From positions 868,001 through 932,000 of the forward strand of contig NZ_CP007790.1 in the NCBI RefSeq assembly GCF_000835165.1: a stretch of 64,000 bases of DNA, read 5' to 3'. Within the stretch, counting starts at the first letter, position 1; each line of letters opens with the position of its first letter. The notes under the pieces are model-generated. The model was not told where the DNA came from, ran no database searches, and saw nothing but the letters and a program-made list of their open reading frames with translations. Both the position numbers and the translations under genes were made by a program. Below, piece after piece: positions 1 to 10,796 of the stretch. This DNA comes from Corynebacterium marinum DSM 44953 (GTDB lineage Bacteria; Actinomycetota; Actinomycetes; Mycobacteriales; Mycobacteriaceae).

Positions 1-255
1 GAGTCCTGCTACCGGGAGTCCCTCCGCCTGGCGGCCTCGCTGGGCGCCGCGTCCGTGGCCTTCCCGGCGATCTCCGCCGGTGTCTACGGCTGGCCGATCG
101 ACGACGCCGCCCGCATCGCCGTGGGAACCGCGGACGCCCTGGCCGAGGAGGTGGGTCGCGTCGTGCGGGAGGTGGTGTTCGTCCCCTTCGGGGAGGACGC
201 GGTAGCCGCCTTCACCCGGGCACTCGCCGGGCTCCGCCGCTTCCCGCGGGACTAG
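1..255 (+). CDS. Macro-domain protein, C-terminal part (O-acetyl-ADP-ribose deacetylase-like)
   Basis: The frame is open from the first base of the window, so the N-terminus lies upstream. The visible 84 residues contain the macro-domain block CYRESL followed by VAFPAISAGVYGWP, the substrate-loop signature of the YmdB/MacroD type. Family members bind ADP-ribose or remove ADP-ribose or O-acetyl groups, probably in the cytoplasm. The N-terminal Asp/Asn-containing part needed to judge catalysis is outside the window. An SRPBCC gene starts 6 nt after its TAG stop, so the two may be co-transcribed. Family assignment is secure; substrate is unknown. Confidence 0.85.
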   Translation, partial: ESCYRESLRLAASLGAASVAFPAISAGVYGWPIDDAARIAVGTADALAEEVGRVVREVVFVPFGEDAVAAFTRALAGLRRFPRD

Positions 256-260
256 CGGCT

Positions 261-767
261 GTGCCCGGCCACCGGCACACCCGCCCGAGGGACGGGGAGT
301 CCGCCCCATTCCACTTCGAGACGACCTGGAAGGTGCGCGGGGACCTCGGCTGTGTCTGGGGGGTGCTCTCCGACATCTCCTCCTGGCCCGGCTGGTGGCC
401 GGGGATGAGCCGCGTCGAGATGAGCGCGGACGGGCTGCACGGCGAGCTGGTCGTGCAGAGTCCGCTGGGCTACCGGCTGTGTTTCACCTTGTGCCTGGTC
501 GAGAAACACGCCCCCCGCGGCGCGGCCTTCTCCGTCACCGGGGACCTGCGCGGGACCGGTACGGTGCGTCTGAGGTCCGAGGGGGAGACCACCGTCGTGA
601 CCATCATGTGGTGCGTGGTCACCCGCCGCCGGTTGCTCGACCGGCTGCGCCCGGCGGCGGCCGCCGCCCACAACGTGGTGATGGCCGCCGGGCAGCGGGG
701 GCTGCGACGCACCTGCGGGGCACGCGGCACCGGTCTCATCGGGCAGATCCGGCGCCTGGCGGGCTAA
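261..767 (+). CDS. SRPBCC (START/polyketide cyclase-like) protein
   Basis: A 168-residue protein starting at GTG six bases after the macro-domain gene. Residues about 17-45 (FETTWKVRG...VWGVLSDISSWPGWWP) match the start of SRPBCC ligand-binding folds, where a helix follows 'W.VLSD...WP.WWP'. The C-terminal region is helical and Arg-rich, as in other members. These proteins bind hydrophobic ligands; no ligand can be named here. No clear Shine-Dalgarno is seen, which suggests translational coupling to the upstream gene. Its stop overlaps the convergent baeRF-type gene by 4 bp. The exact start is uncertain. Confidence 0.7.
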   Translation: MPGHRHTRPRDGESAPFHFETTWKVRGDLGCVWGVLSDISSWPGWWPGMSRVEMSADGLHGELVVQSPLGYRLCFTLCLVEKHAPRGAAFSVTGDLRGTGTVRLRSEGETTVVTIMWCVVTRRRLLDRLRPAAAAAHNVVMAAGQRGLRRTCGARGTGLIGQIRRLAG

Positions 768-1942
768 CTGAGCAGCTTCTGTTCCTCCGCCGCCCGCGGT
801 GAGACCTCGTCCCGTTCCGGATCCACGGCGTCACGTCGCGCCGGGTCGCCGGACATGCTGGACAACGTGTTGGAGGGGGTCGTCTCGTCGTCCCAGCGCA
901 GGAGGGCGGCGACGCCGTCCGGCAGGGAGAAGGCCTCGTCGTCGAGGGCGTAGACCCCGGCGTCCGTGAGGATCGCCTGATGGAGCAGCTCCTCGATGTT
1001 CTCCGGCTCGCGGCCGGGGTTGAAGAGGAGCTCGTCCACCTGGCCGCGGCGCAGGACCTCCGCCACGTGGAAAGACCCGGCGACGGATCCGGTGTCCCGG
1101 CCCTGGGTCTCCCGGAACTTCTCGGCGTACTCCTGTTGCGTGGCGTCGACGTGGTCGCGGACGGCCTGGGCCAGCTCCTCCCGGAACGACGCCCTCTCCA
1201 GGCTCAGGCCGCGCGTGCCGCCGGACAGTTCTTTCAGACGGTCCAGGACATCCTTGTGCAGCTCCGCCTTGAGCAGCGCTTCTGCGCGGACGTCGCCGGT
1301 GAGGAAGACCACGTGGGGCTTGCGCTCCCGCACCAGTTTGTTCACCTGCTCCGCGACGGCCTCGGCGTTGCGCTCCCAGGAGTCCTCGACGCGTGCCTCG
1401 AAGTTGTCCGTGCGCCAGCCCCGGCCCGAGTCGGCGCCGGTGGCGCGGGACTTGTGCAGCTCGTCGTGGCCGCCGTCGATTGACGTGTCTTCGCCGCGCC
1501 CGTGCACGTTCTTCGTCAGGTCCGGTTCCTCGGGTGCCCGCAGGTGCAGGTCGGCGCCGGCCCGGTCGACCTCGATGAGCAGCTGGCTCACTGCGTGCGG
1601 TGTCAGCTGCAGGAGGGGGAGGACGACGGGGCGCTCACCCCAGTCGATGAGTTCCTGCTGCGGTGGGACGGGAAGGACCCGGTCCAGGAGGATCCGGTCG
1701 GCGTTGGCCAGGACGGCGCGGCCGTGGCGTCCGCCGATGCTCGGCTGGCGCAGCAGGGATTCCTCCACCTCGGCGAGGATGTTCTCCGGGGCGCCCGCCT
1801 TCGCGGCCTGTCCGCGGAACTGTTCCCACCTGGATTCGACCTCCGAGGCCGCCGTGGGGTCGGTGCGGGTGGTGTCCAGATAGACGGTCAGGAACGGGCC
1901 GTCGTTGTTCTCGAGCGCGGACTTGAGCCATGGAAGTTTCAC
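764..1942 (-). CDS. baeRF-type (eRF1-like, Rv2629-like) protein
   Basis: 392 residues from a GTG start chosen because GAGGAGG lies 6 nt upstream; the frame stays open further 5' but has no ribosome site. The N-terminus (VKLPWLKSALE, then FLTVYLDTTR) and the later VFLTGDVRAEALLKAEL block resemble the actinobacterial Rv2629-like family, in which a bacterial eRF1-like fold occurs. Members are soluble and often stress- or dormancy-linked in mycobacteria; biochemical function is unproven. A CRP/GlxR-type dyad lies about 40 nt upstream of the start. Transcribed alone. Confidence 0.65.
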   Translation of the reverse strand: MKLPWLKSALENNDGPFLTVYLDTTRTDPTAASEVESRWEQFRGQAAKAGAPENILAEVEESLLRQPSIGGRHGRAVLANADRILLDRVLPVPPQQELIDWGERPVVLPLLQLTPHAVSQLLIEVDRAGADLHLRAPEEPDLTKNVHGRGEDTSIDGGHDELHKSRATGADSGRGWRTDNFEARVEDSWERNAEAVAEQVNKLVRERKPHVVFLTGDVRAEALLKAELHKDVLDRLKELSGGTRGLSLERASFREELAQAVRDHVDATQQEYAEKFRETQGRDTGSVAGSFHVAEVLRRGQVDELLFNPGREPENIEELLHQAILTDAGVYALDDEAFSLPDGVAALLRWDDETTPSNTLSSMSGDPARRDAVDPERDEVSPRAAEEQKLLS

Positions 1943-1980
1943 TGGTGCCTCCTCGAAGATGGGTACGTGCTCCAGCCAGA

Positions 1981-1994
1981 GTGACACGGGTCAC
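1981..1994. promoter_or_regulatory. CRP/GlxR-like dyad upstream of the baeRF-type gene
   Basis: The sequence GTGA-CACGGG-TCAC has perfect half-sites separated by six bases, the core of the GlxR/CRP operator (TGTGA-N6-TCACA); only the outermost bases differ. It lies 38-52 nt upstream of the GTG start at 1942. Binding by GlxR is inferred from the match alone. Confidence 0.45.
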
Positions 1995-2058
1995 GAATAG
2001 TTTCAAGGGGTTGGCCGGTGCTGCAGGCACCGAGAGGGGTTCCGCCGGTGGGACCTGT

Positions 2059-2080
2059 CGGAAACGGGCTGAAGTTTCCG
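2059..2080 (-). terminator. Possible hairpin downstream of the UvrA-like gene
   Basis: CGGAAAC and GTTTCCG form a 7-bp stem with an 8-nt loop, about 100 nt past the stop of the minus-strand UvrA-like gene and about 115 nt before the next minus-strand start. There is no T-tract, so its role as a terminator is weakly supported. The rest of the 1943-2179 gap shows only the GlxR-like dyad. Confidence 0.3.
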
Positions 2081-2179
2081 TGGTATGCCCGGGAAAGCCG
2101 ACCTACAAGGTGAATCCCGGAGTATCTCCGACAGGCGCCGAAAACCCCCGCGTGCCCGCCGTCCCCGGCCAGCGACCAC

Positions 2180-4522
<2,343 letters not shown>

Positions 4523-4703
4523 GTGTTCCTCCGTGGCGGGGGTGCGGGGGTGCGGGCGGTGCAGGCGGCGGGGGTGGCAGGGGGCCGATTCTATCCGGGT
4601 TGCCGGGTGCACCTGTGGATTAAGCGTGCGGAGGCGACGATGATGAGGGCTACGGTCGGGTTCCGCCCTCCCGGCCTACCCCGACACCCAGGGAGCCCCC
4701 GTC

Positions 4704-7253
4704 GTGTCCTCCTCATCCGCCCTGCGACGAGTGTCATTGCGCAGCCTGTCCGCCCACCGTCTCCGACTTCTCCTCACCGCCCTGGCAGTCGTGCTGGGCA
4801 CCAGTTTCGTCGCCGGCGCCTTCATGTTGACCGCCACCCTGGGCAAGGCCTTCGACGACATCACCGAGGCCAATTACGACGGGGTCGACGTCGTCCTGGT
4901 CACCTCCGCCGAGCTTCCGCTCACCCTCGGGGTGGCCGGGGATATCGAGGCGCGCAATGACGTGGCCAAGGTCGAGTCCATCGACCAGCTCCCCGTTATC
5001 CTCCTCGGCGCGGAAGGAAATCCCGTGCAGACGGGCGGCGCGGGTTCCTGGCTGCTGGCCTACCTGTCACCCGGGGAGGCGGTGTCCCCGCCCCTGATCA
5101 TCACGCAGGGAACCCCGCCCGCAGGTGAGGGGCGGGCGGTGCTCAACGAGGATGCCGCGGCGTCGGCCGGCCTCGAGGTCGGGGACACCGTCACCGTCAT
5201 CGATTCGACGGGCCGCCACGAATTCACCCTCGACGGGTTGACCCGCTTCGAGGCGGCCACCGGCGGGTGGGCGGGCCTGCAGATCCCCGCGGAGCAGTTC
5301 CGGGCCGAGTTCACCGACGGAGTCCACACCGGGCGCATCGCCGTGCGCGCCGAGGGCGGCGACCCCGAAAGTCTCCGGCAGTCGCTGGCCGCGGCTTACC
5401 CGGGTGCAACGGTCATGACCGGCGAGGATGCCGCGGCGGCCGATTCAGAGGAGATCAGCTCCCAGTTGGCGTTCTTCACCTACATTCTCTTCGCCTTCGG
5501 CCTCATCGCCCTGCTGGTGGGCACGTTCATCATCTCCAACACCTTCTCCATGATCGTCGCCCAGCGCACCCGCGAGTTCGCCCTGCTGCGTGCCCTGGGC
5601 ATGTCCCGCCCCCAGCTCAGCGGCTCGGTCATGGTGGAGGCCGCGCTCGTCGCGGTGCTCGGCTCGGCCGTCGGCATCCTCGTGGGCGTCGGGCTGGTGG
5701 AGCTGATCATGTGGGCCATGACCGCCGCCGGTTTCGGTTTCCCCGACGCAGGCCTGGGGTTGGACGCCGCGAGCATCCTCGTCCCGCTGGGCATCGGGAT
5801 CGTGGTCACCGTCCTCAGCGCCTGGGTGCCCGCCCGCCGTGCCGGCCGGGTCCATCCCGTGCAGGCGATGCGCTCCGGCGACCAGTCCGTCGCGGTTCCG
5901 TTGAGGGTGCGGACGGTCATCGGCGCCGTGCTGCTGGTTGCCGGCCTGTCGGTTACGTTGGTCGCCGCCCTGGCCACTGGGTGGGACACCGCCGCGCGCG
6001 GCATCCTCACCGGGGCAGGTACCGTCGGCATCGTCCTCGGGGTGCTCCTGGTCATGGCGGTGGTGGCCCGCTCAATGTTCCGCGCCCGCTTCCGCCTCGG
6101 CGGGGTGATCACCCTCCTGGCCCGGACGAACCTGTCGCGCAACCCGAGGCGGACGGCGGCCACCGCCTTCGCACTGACCCTCGGCGTGGCGCTCGTCGCG
6201 GCGGTGGGCATCCTCGGCGCGTCGATGAAGGAGTCCGTCTTCGGGAGGATCGACGAGTCCCTGCGTGCCGACGCCGTCGTCTCCACCGGCATGGTCAACC
6301 TGCAGGGCGTGCCGGAGCAGGCGGTCGCGGAACTCGCGGGGATCGACGGGGTCGCGGCCGTGACCCCGGTGACCCTGCTTCCGGTCGAGGTCGACGGGGT
6401 GACGGCCGGCACGGTCAACACCACCGGGGTCAGCCCGCTGTTGATTGCGGACCCCCAGGCGGCGATCGCGCTGGAGGTCGTCCAGGGGTCTTTCGGCGCG
6501 ACTTCCGACACCCCGGGCGTGGGACTCTCGCGCAGCACCGCTGAAGATCTCGGGCTCGCGGTGGGGGACAACGCGACCGTTTCAGCACCCTCCCTCGGAC
6601 GCGCCTCCGTCACCGTGCCCGTGCTGGTTATCTGGGAGGACAGCGATTCCTACACGCCGGTGGCCGTGACGGTGCCCGTCGGTGAGCAGCTGGTCCCGGA
6701 CCGTTCCGCCTGGTTCACCCAGAACGTGTTCGTCACGTTCGCCGGGGGCGCGGACGAGGAGGTGGTCTTCGGAGCGGTCACGGACCAGATGAACACCTAC
6801 GGCGTCCTCCAGGTCATGGACCGCTACCAGTACCGCGACGCCGCCGCCGACCAGGTCAACCAGCTGATGAGCGTGGTCTACGCGCTGCTGGCGCTGAGCG
6901 TGGTCATCGCGGTGCTCGGCATCGTCAACACACTCGCGTTGTCAACCACCGAACGCCACCACGAATTCGGGATGCTCCGGGCGGTGGGGACCCAGCGTTC
7001 CCAGATCCGGCGGATGATCGTCCTCGAATCTGCGGTGATCGCCCTGTACGGGGCCGTCGTCGGCGTGGTCGTGGGTGTGTGGCTGGGCTGGTGCCTCGTG
7101 CGGATCTTGTCCTCCCAGGGCATCGACCGGCTGCTGGTCCCCTGGGACCAGGCGCTGCTGCTGGTGCTCGGGGCAGTGGCCGTCGGGGCGGTCGCCGGGT
7201 TGTGGCCGGCCCGCCGGGCGGCGCGGACGACGCCCCTGTCGGCGGTGGGCTGA
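4704..7253 (+). CDS. FtsX/MacB-family ABC transporter permease (large, duplicated)
   Basis: 849 residues from GTG. An N-terminal membrane segment (RLRLLLTALAVVLGTSFVAG) precedes a long extracytoplasmic domain (about residues 45-255). Three membrane helices with the FtsX motif 'REFALLRALGMS' follow at about 270-390. The pattern is then repeated: a further segment around 480-505, a second outer domain, and C-terminal helices with 'HEFGMLRAVGTQ'. Such permeases usually couple to a LolD/MacB-type ATPase to export or extract lipids, peptides or drugs. No ATPase gene is adjacent, which is unusual. The neighbouring genes are on the opposite strand. Confidence 0.9.
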   Translation: MSSSSALRRVSLRSLSAHRLRLLLTALAVVLGTSFVAGAFMLTATLGKAFDDITEANYDGVDVVLVTSAELPLTLGVAGDIEARNDVAKVESIDQLPVILLGAEGNPVQTGGAGSWLLAYLSPGEAVSPPLIITQGTPPAGEGRAVLNEDAAASAGLEVGDTVTVIDSTGRHEFTLDGLTRFEAATGGWAGLQIPAEQFRAEFTDGVHTGRIAVRAEGGDPESLRQSLAAAYPGATVMTGEDAAAADSEEISSQLAFFTYILFAFGLIALLVGTFIISNTFSMIVAQRTREFALLRALGMSRPQLSGSVMVEAALVAVLGSAVGILVGVGLVELIMWAMTAAGFGFPDAGLGLDAASILVPLGIGIVVTVLSAWVPARRAGRVHPVQAMRSGDQSVAVPLRVRTVIGAVLLVAGLSVTLVAALATGWDTAARGILTGAGTVGIVLGVLLVMAVVARSMFRARFRLGGVITLLARTNLSRNPRRTAATAFALTLGVALVAAVGILGASMKESVFGRIDESLRADAVVSTGMVNLQGVPEQAVAELAGIDGVAAVTPVTLLPVEVDGVTAGTVNTTGVSPLLIADPQAAIALEVVQGSFGATSDTPGVGLSRSTAEDLGLAVGDNATVSAPSLGRASVTVPVLVIWEDSDSYTPVAVTVPVGEQLVPDRSAWFTQNVFVTFAGGADEEVVFGAVTDQMNTYGVLQVMDRYQYRDAAADQVNQLMSVVYALLALSVVIAVLGIVNTLALSTTERHHEFGMLRAVGTQRSQIRRMIVLESAVIALYGAVVGVVVGVWLGWCLVRILSSQGIDRLLVPWDQALLLVLGAVAVGAVAGLWPARRAARTTPLSAVG

Positions 7254-7275
7254 GGGACGGACCTCCAATCCGTGC

Positions 7276-7317
7276 CCCCTCGAACCTTCCGGAGGGGCCC
7301 TCGACGTGCGTTGAGGG
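7276..7317. terminator. Double hairpin between convergent genes
   Basis: Two stem-loops lie between the convergent permease and lplA genes: CCCCTC/GAGGGG (7276-7281 with 7292-7297), then CCCTCGAC/GTTGAGGG (7298-7305 with 7310-7317, loop GTGC, one G-U pair). A bidirectional terminator is the likely role; no T-run follows. Confidence 0.5.
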
Positions 7318-7377
7318 GGGTCGGAGTGGACGAGCCTGCCGGGTGAACAGGGTGGTGCCGCATTCCCGAGGCAGCAC

Positions 7378-8436
7378 TTAAGGCACGTGATGGGTCCAGG
7401 CCGGGGTGCCGAACTTCTCCTCCACCAGCTTGTCCGCGGCGGCCAGGTCCTCGGCGGTGAGTTCGGCCATGGTCGCGCCGTAGCGGTTGCTGAACTCGGA
7501 GATCATGGTCTGAATGATTTCTTCCCGCGGGGCGCCGGTCTGGCGGCGCAGCGGGTCGACACGCTTCTTCGCGCTGCGCAGACCCTTGGCGGCGAGCTTG
7601 ACCTTGCCCACCCGGAGGACCTCCGTCATCTTGTCTGCGTCGATGTCGTAGCTCATGGTCGCGTGGTGCAACACCACGCCCTTGCGGCGTTTCTGGGCGG
7701 CGCCGCCGATCTTCCCGCCGTCGGAGGTGATGTCGTTGATGGGCACGTACCAGGCGTTGACGCCGTGGCGGGCGAGCGCCGCCAGGACCCATTGGTCGAG
7801 GTAGGAGTAGGAATCCTCGTAGCTCAAGCCCGCGACCAGGGAGCCGGGCACATAGAGGGAGTAGGTGATGCAGTTGCTGCCCTCCATGAACATCGCGCCG
7901 CCCCCGGAGATGCGGCGCACCACCTGGATGCCGTACTTCTCCACGCCCTCGGGCTCGACCTCATTGACGTAGGACTGGTAGGAGCCGATGACGGTCGCTT
8001 TGTCCTCCCATTCCCAGAACCGGAGGGTGGGGCCGCGGGTGCCCGCCGCCACCTGGTCGAGCATGAGCTCGTCGAGCGCCACGTTGACCCGCGTCGGCAG
8101 GGGGCCGGGGTGGATGATCTCCCATTCGTGGTCGGTGAAGTCCGTGCCGCCGGACACCGCGCGGCGCACGGCCACGGCGACGTCGTTGGTGCTGAAGCCG
8201 TGCAGGGCGACGTCGTGGATCCGCGCGAGGGCGTTGTCGAGCCGCGCCTGCAGCTCCGCGGTCGTCTCGCTTATCGACGCTCCCTCGAGCGCCGGCCCCA
8301 GCGCCTCGTACGCTTCATCGGGCTCGAGGAAGAAGTCGCCGGACACCTGGGTGCCGGTGATGCGGCCGTCCTCGACGGAGACGTCGACGACGACGAGTTT
8401 GCCGTGGGGGACCTTGATCTCGAAATGATGTTTCAT
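7378..8436 (-). CDS. lplA: Lipoate-protein ligase A family protein
   Basis: 352 residues. The first 85 or so form an accessory domain (KHHFEIKVPHGKLVVVDV), as in lipoate ligases with a fused LplB-like part; the catalytic BPL/LplA domain follows. Motifs: RRISGGGAMF (the RRxSGGG lipoyl-AMP loop) and KIGGAAQKRRKGVVLHHAT with the conserved Lys. The enzyme activates lipoate (or octanoate) with ATP and attaches it to E2 or H-protein lysines in the cytoplasm. The likely clients include the 2-oxoglutarate dehydrogenase complex, whose odhA is at the end of this window. A -10 box TACCCT at 8450-8445 ends 8 nt before the ATG with no SD, so a leaderless mRNA is likely. Confidence 0.85.
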   Translation of the reverse strand: MKHHFEIKVPHGKLVVVDVSVEDGRITGTQVSGDFFLEPDEAYEALGPALEGASISETTAELQARLDNALARIHDVALHGFSTNDVAVAVRRAVSGGTDFTDHEWEIIHPGPLPTRVNVALDELMLDQVAAGTRGPTLRFWEWEDKATVIGSYQSYVNEVEPEGVEKYGIQVVRRISGGGAMFMEGSNCITYSLYVPGSLVAGLSYEDSYSYLDQWVLAALARHGVNAWYVPINDITSDGGKIGGAAQKRRKGVVLHHATMSYDIDADKMTEVLRVGKVKLAAKGLRSAKKRVDPLRRQTGAPREEIIQTMISEFSNRYGATMAELTAEDLAAADKLVEEKFGTPAWTHHVP

Positions 8437-8483
8437 ACCTGCCCAGGGTACGGGAGCGCGGAAGTGGTGGTAGGACTGAAGCC

Positions 8484-8618
8484 ATGGACTTCACCTTCGG
8501 TCAACTGGTCAATCTCACCCCGGCGGCGGACGGGGAGGAGGCGCTGGTCTGCGGTCCGGAGGGGTGTTCCCCGGCGCCTGAAACCGACCCGGAACCCGGG
8601 CCCGCGGACGATGCTTAA
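8484..8618 (+). CDS. Small 44-residue protein overlapping the CNNM gene
   Basis: ATG at 8484 opens a 44-codon frame (starts MDFTFGQLVNLTPAADGEEA) with an acidic, Pro-rich tail. A central CGPEGC pair of cysteines is the only motif. Its stop TAA lies inside the sequence ATGCTTAA, so its end overlaps the start of the downstream membrane gene by 8 nt, a typical translational-coupling layout. It begins 47 bp from the divergent lplA start. I do not recognise the family. The di-cysteine could bind metal or act in redox. Support comes from position, overlap and an otherwise empty gap; homologue conservation has not been tested. Confidence 0.5.
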   Translation: MDFTFGQLVNLTPAADGEEALVCGPEGCSPAPETDPEPGPADDA

Positions 8619-9978
8619 CGCCCTCCTGGTTCTCCTGTTCATCCTCATCGGCGGCGTCTTCGCGGCCACCGAGATGGCGCTGGTCAGTCTGCGGGAATCG
8701 CAGATCCGCCAGCTGGAGAGGGGATCCTCCACCGCCCGGGGCGTGGCCGCGCTGGCCCGGGACTCAGGGCTCTTCCTCTCCGCGGTCCAGATCGGCGTGA
8801 CCTTCGCCGGCTTCTTCTCCTCCGCCTTCGGCGCCTCGACGATCGCCCCGCAGATCGCCCCGCACCTTCAGGGGTGGGGGATGAACCCCCGCGCGGCGTC
8901 GATAAGCGCGCTGGTGCTGATGACCGTCGCCATCTCCTACCTCTCGCTCGTGCTGGGCGAGCTGGTGCCCAAGCGCATCGCCATGCAGAAGGCGCGGCAG
9001 GTCAGCCTGCTCATGGCGCCGCCCCTGAAGATCTTCGCGCGGCTGATGACCCCGGTGATCTGGACGGTGGACAAGTCGTCCGGGCTGCTGCTGCGCCTGA
9101 TGGGTTTCGACCCGTCCGAGCGGACCTCGCAGATGAGCGTCGAGGAGGTCCGGGACATCGTCTCCACCCACCACGGGATCGACGAACGGCAGCGCGAACT
9201 CGTGGGGGACGTCTTCGACGCGGGCGACCGGATCGTCAGCGAGGTCATGCGGCACCGTTCCGACATGGTCGCCTACCAGGGGGACATCACCGTGGCGGAG
9301 GCGTCGGACGACATCACGGGCCGGCCGTACTCCCGCTACCCGGTCTACGGGGAGTCGATCGACGACATCGTCGGCTTCGTCCACGTGCGCGACCTGCTGG
9401 AACAGAGCGCGTTCGGGCGACGCGACGTTCCGGTCCGCGACATCGTCCGCGACATCGCGAAGTTTCCCGGCGCCATCTCCCTGCCGGAGGCGATGGCGCA
9501 GATGCGCGCGTCGGGCCAGCACATCGCCGTGGTGGTCGACGAATACGGCGGCACCGACGGCATGGTCACCCTCGAGGACCTGCTGGAGGAACTGGTCGGC
9601 GAGATCTGGGACGAGTACGACATCGTGCAACGCCGCGAGTTCCTCCGGCTTCACGAATCCCGGCTGATGGCGGGGACGACCAACCTGGAGGACTTCGCCG
9701 AGGCCACCGGCGTCTCCCTGCCCGACGGACCCTACGAGACGGTCGCCGGGTGGCTGCTCGCCGAACTCGGCCGCCTGGGGCGCGCCGGGGACGTGGTGAC
9801 CGTCCCGCCGGAGTTCACCGCCGATCCCATGGACGACACCGACGTCGAACAGGAGCCCGCGGCCCGCTACGAACTGGAGATCACCGAGGTCGCCGGCAAC
9901 CGCATCGTCACGGTTGAACTGCGGAAGGCGGGCAACGGGGACTCCCCTGACGGTGCGGCCGCAGAAAAAGCACCGTAG
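8611..9978 (+). CDS. CNNM/HlyC-family CBS-domain membrane protein (CorC-like)
   Basis: 455 residues. The ATG overlaps the stop of the 44-codon gene. Domains in order: DUF21/CNNM membrane part (about 1-190, with TEMALVSLRESQIRQLE and LVLGELVPKRIA), a CBS pair (about 205-325, SRYPVYGESIDDIVGFVHVRD and VDEYGGTDGMVTLEDLLEEL), and a C-terminal CorC_HlyC domain (about 345-430). Relatives are membrane proteins implicated in Mg2+/Co2+ efflux or homeostasis; the old name hemolysin C is misleading. zupT follows 11 nt downstream, giving a metal-transport pair. The TAG stop forms part of a -10-like TAGGGT for zupT. Confidence 0.9.
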   Translation: MLNALLVLLFILIGGVFAATEMALVSLRESQIRQLERGSSTARGVAALARDSGLFLSAVQIGVTFAGFFSSAFGASTIAPQIAPHLQGWGMNPRAASISALVLMTVAISYLSLVLGELVPKRIAMQKARQVSLLMAPPLKIFARLMTPVIWTVDKSSGLLLRLMGFDPSERTSQMSVEEVRDIVSTHHGIDERQRELVGDVFDAGDRIVSEVMRHRSDMVAYQGDITVAEASDDITGRPYSRYPVYGESIDDIVGFVHVRDLLEQSAFGRRDVPVRDIVRDIAKFPGAISLPEAMAQMRASGQHIAVVVDEYGGTDGMVTLEDLLEELVGEIWDEYDIVQRREFLRLHESRLMAGTTNLEDFAEATGVSLPDGPYETVAGWLLAELGRLGRAGDVVTVPPEFTADPMDDTDVEQEPAARYELEITEVAGNRIVTVELRKAGNGDSPDGAAAEKAP

Positions 9979-9989
9979 GGTATCCGGAC

Positions 9990-10796
9990 ATGTACGATCT
10001 CCCGACCATCCTGACGGCTTTCGGCCTGACGCTGTTCGCCGGCTTGGCGACGGGGCTCGGCGGCCTCATCGCCGTGATGAAAAACGACCCGGGCAAGCGT
10101 TTCATGGCGGGCGCCCTGGGCCTGTCCACCGGCGTCATGCTGTACGTGTCCTTCATGGAGATCCTGCCCAAGGCCTTCGACGAGCTCACCGGGGCCTGGG
10201 GCGAACGCGGCGGCAGCTGGGCGACGGTGGCGGCGTTCTTCGCGGGCATCGCGATCATCGCCCTCATCGACCGACTCGTGCCGGAGCCCATCAACCCCCA
10301 CGAACGGGGCATCGGGGACGACCCGAAGAAGGCCGCGCAGCGTCGCCGCATGATGAAAATGGGGCTGTTCACGGCCGGCGCGATCGCCATCCACAACTTC
10401 CCCGAAGGTTTCGCCACCTTCATCGCGGGGCTGGAGGACCTCACCGTGGCCGTTCCGGTGGCGGTGGCCATCGCCATCCACAACATCCCGGAGGGCGTCG
10501 CCGTCGCCGTGCCGATCCGCCAGGCGACCGGCTCCCGGAAGAAGGCGCTGTTGTGGTCGACGGTGTCCGGACTGGCAGAGCCCGCCGGCGCCCTCATCGG
10601 TTTCCTGCTGCTCATGCCGTTCCTCGGGCCAGCCACACTCGGGATCTCCTTTGCGGTGGTCGCGGGGATCATGGTGTTCATCTGCCTCGACGAGCTGCTG
10701 CCCACCGCCGTGGCCACCGGCCGCCACCACACCGCCATTTACGGGCTCATCCTGGGCATGGCGATCATGGCGGCGTCGTTGCTGCTCATGATCTGA
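9990..10796 (+). CDS. zupT: ZIP-family divalent metal transporter ZupT
   Basis: 268 residues with about eight membrane segments. The family's two metal-site motifs are visible, HNFPEG (about residue 136) and HNIPEG (about residue 170), with a His-poor variable loop between helices 3 and 4 (DRLVPEPINPHERG). ZupT imports Zn2+, Fe2+ and other divalent metals across the cytoplasmic membrane. Just upstream, TAGGGT (9976-9981) contains the stop of the CNNM gene and may be a -10 box giving a very short leader. Its 3' end overlaps the convergent ClC gene by 11 bp. Confidence 0.92.
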   Translation: MYDLPTILTAFGLTLFAGLATGLGGLIAVMKNDPGKRFMAGALGLSTGVMLYVSFMEILPKAFDELTGAWGERGGSWATVAAFFAGIAIIALIDRLVPEPINPHERGIGDDPKKAAQRRRMMKMGLFTAGAIAIHNFPEGFATFIAGLEDLTVAVPVAVAIAIHNIPEGVAVAVPIRQATGSRKKALLWSTVSGLAEPAGALIGFLLLMPFLGPATLGISFAVVAGIMVFICLDELLPTAVATGRHHTAIYGLILGMAIMAASLLLMI

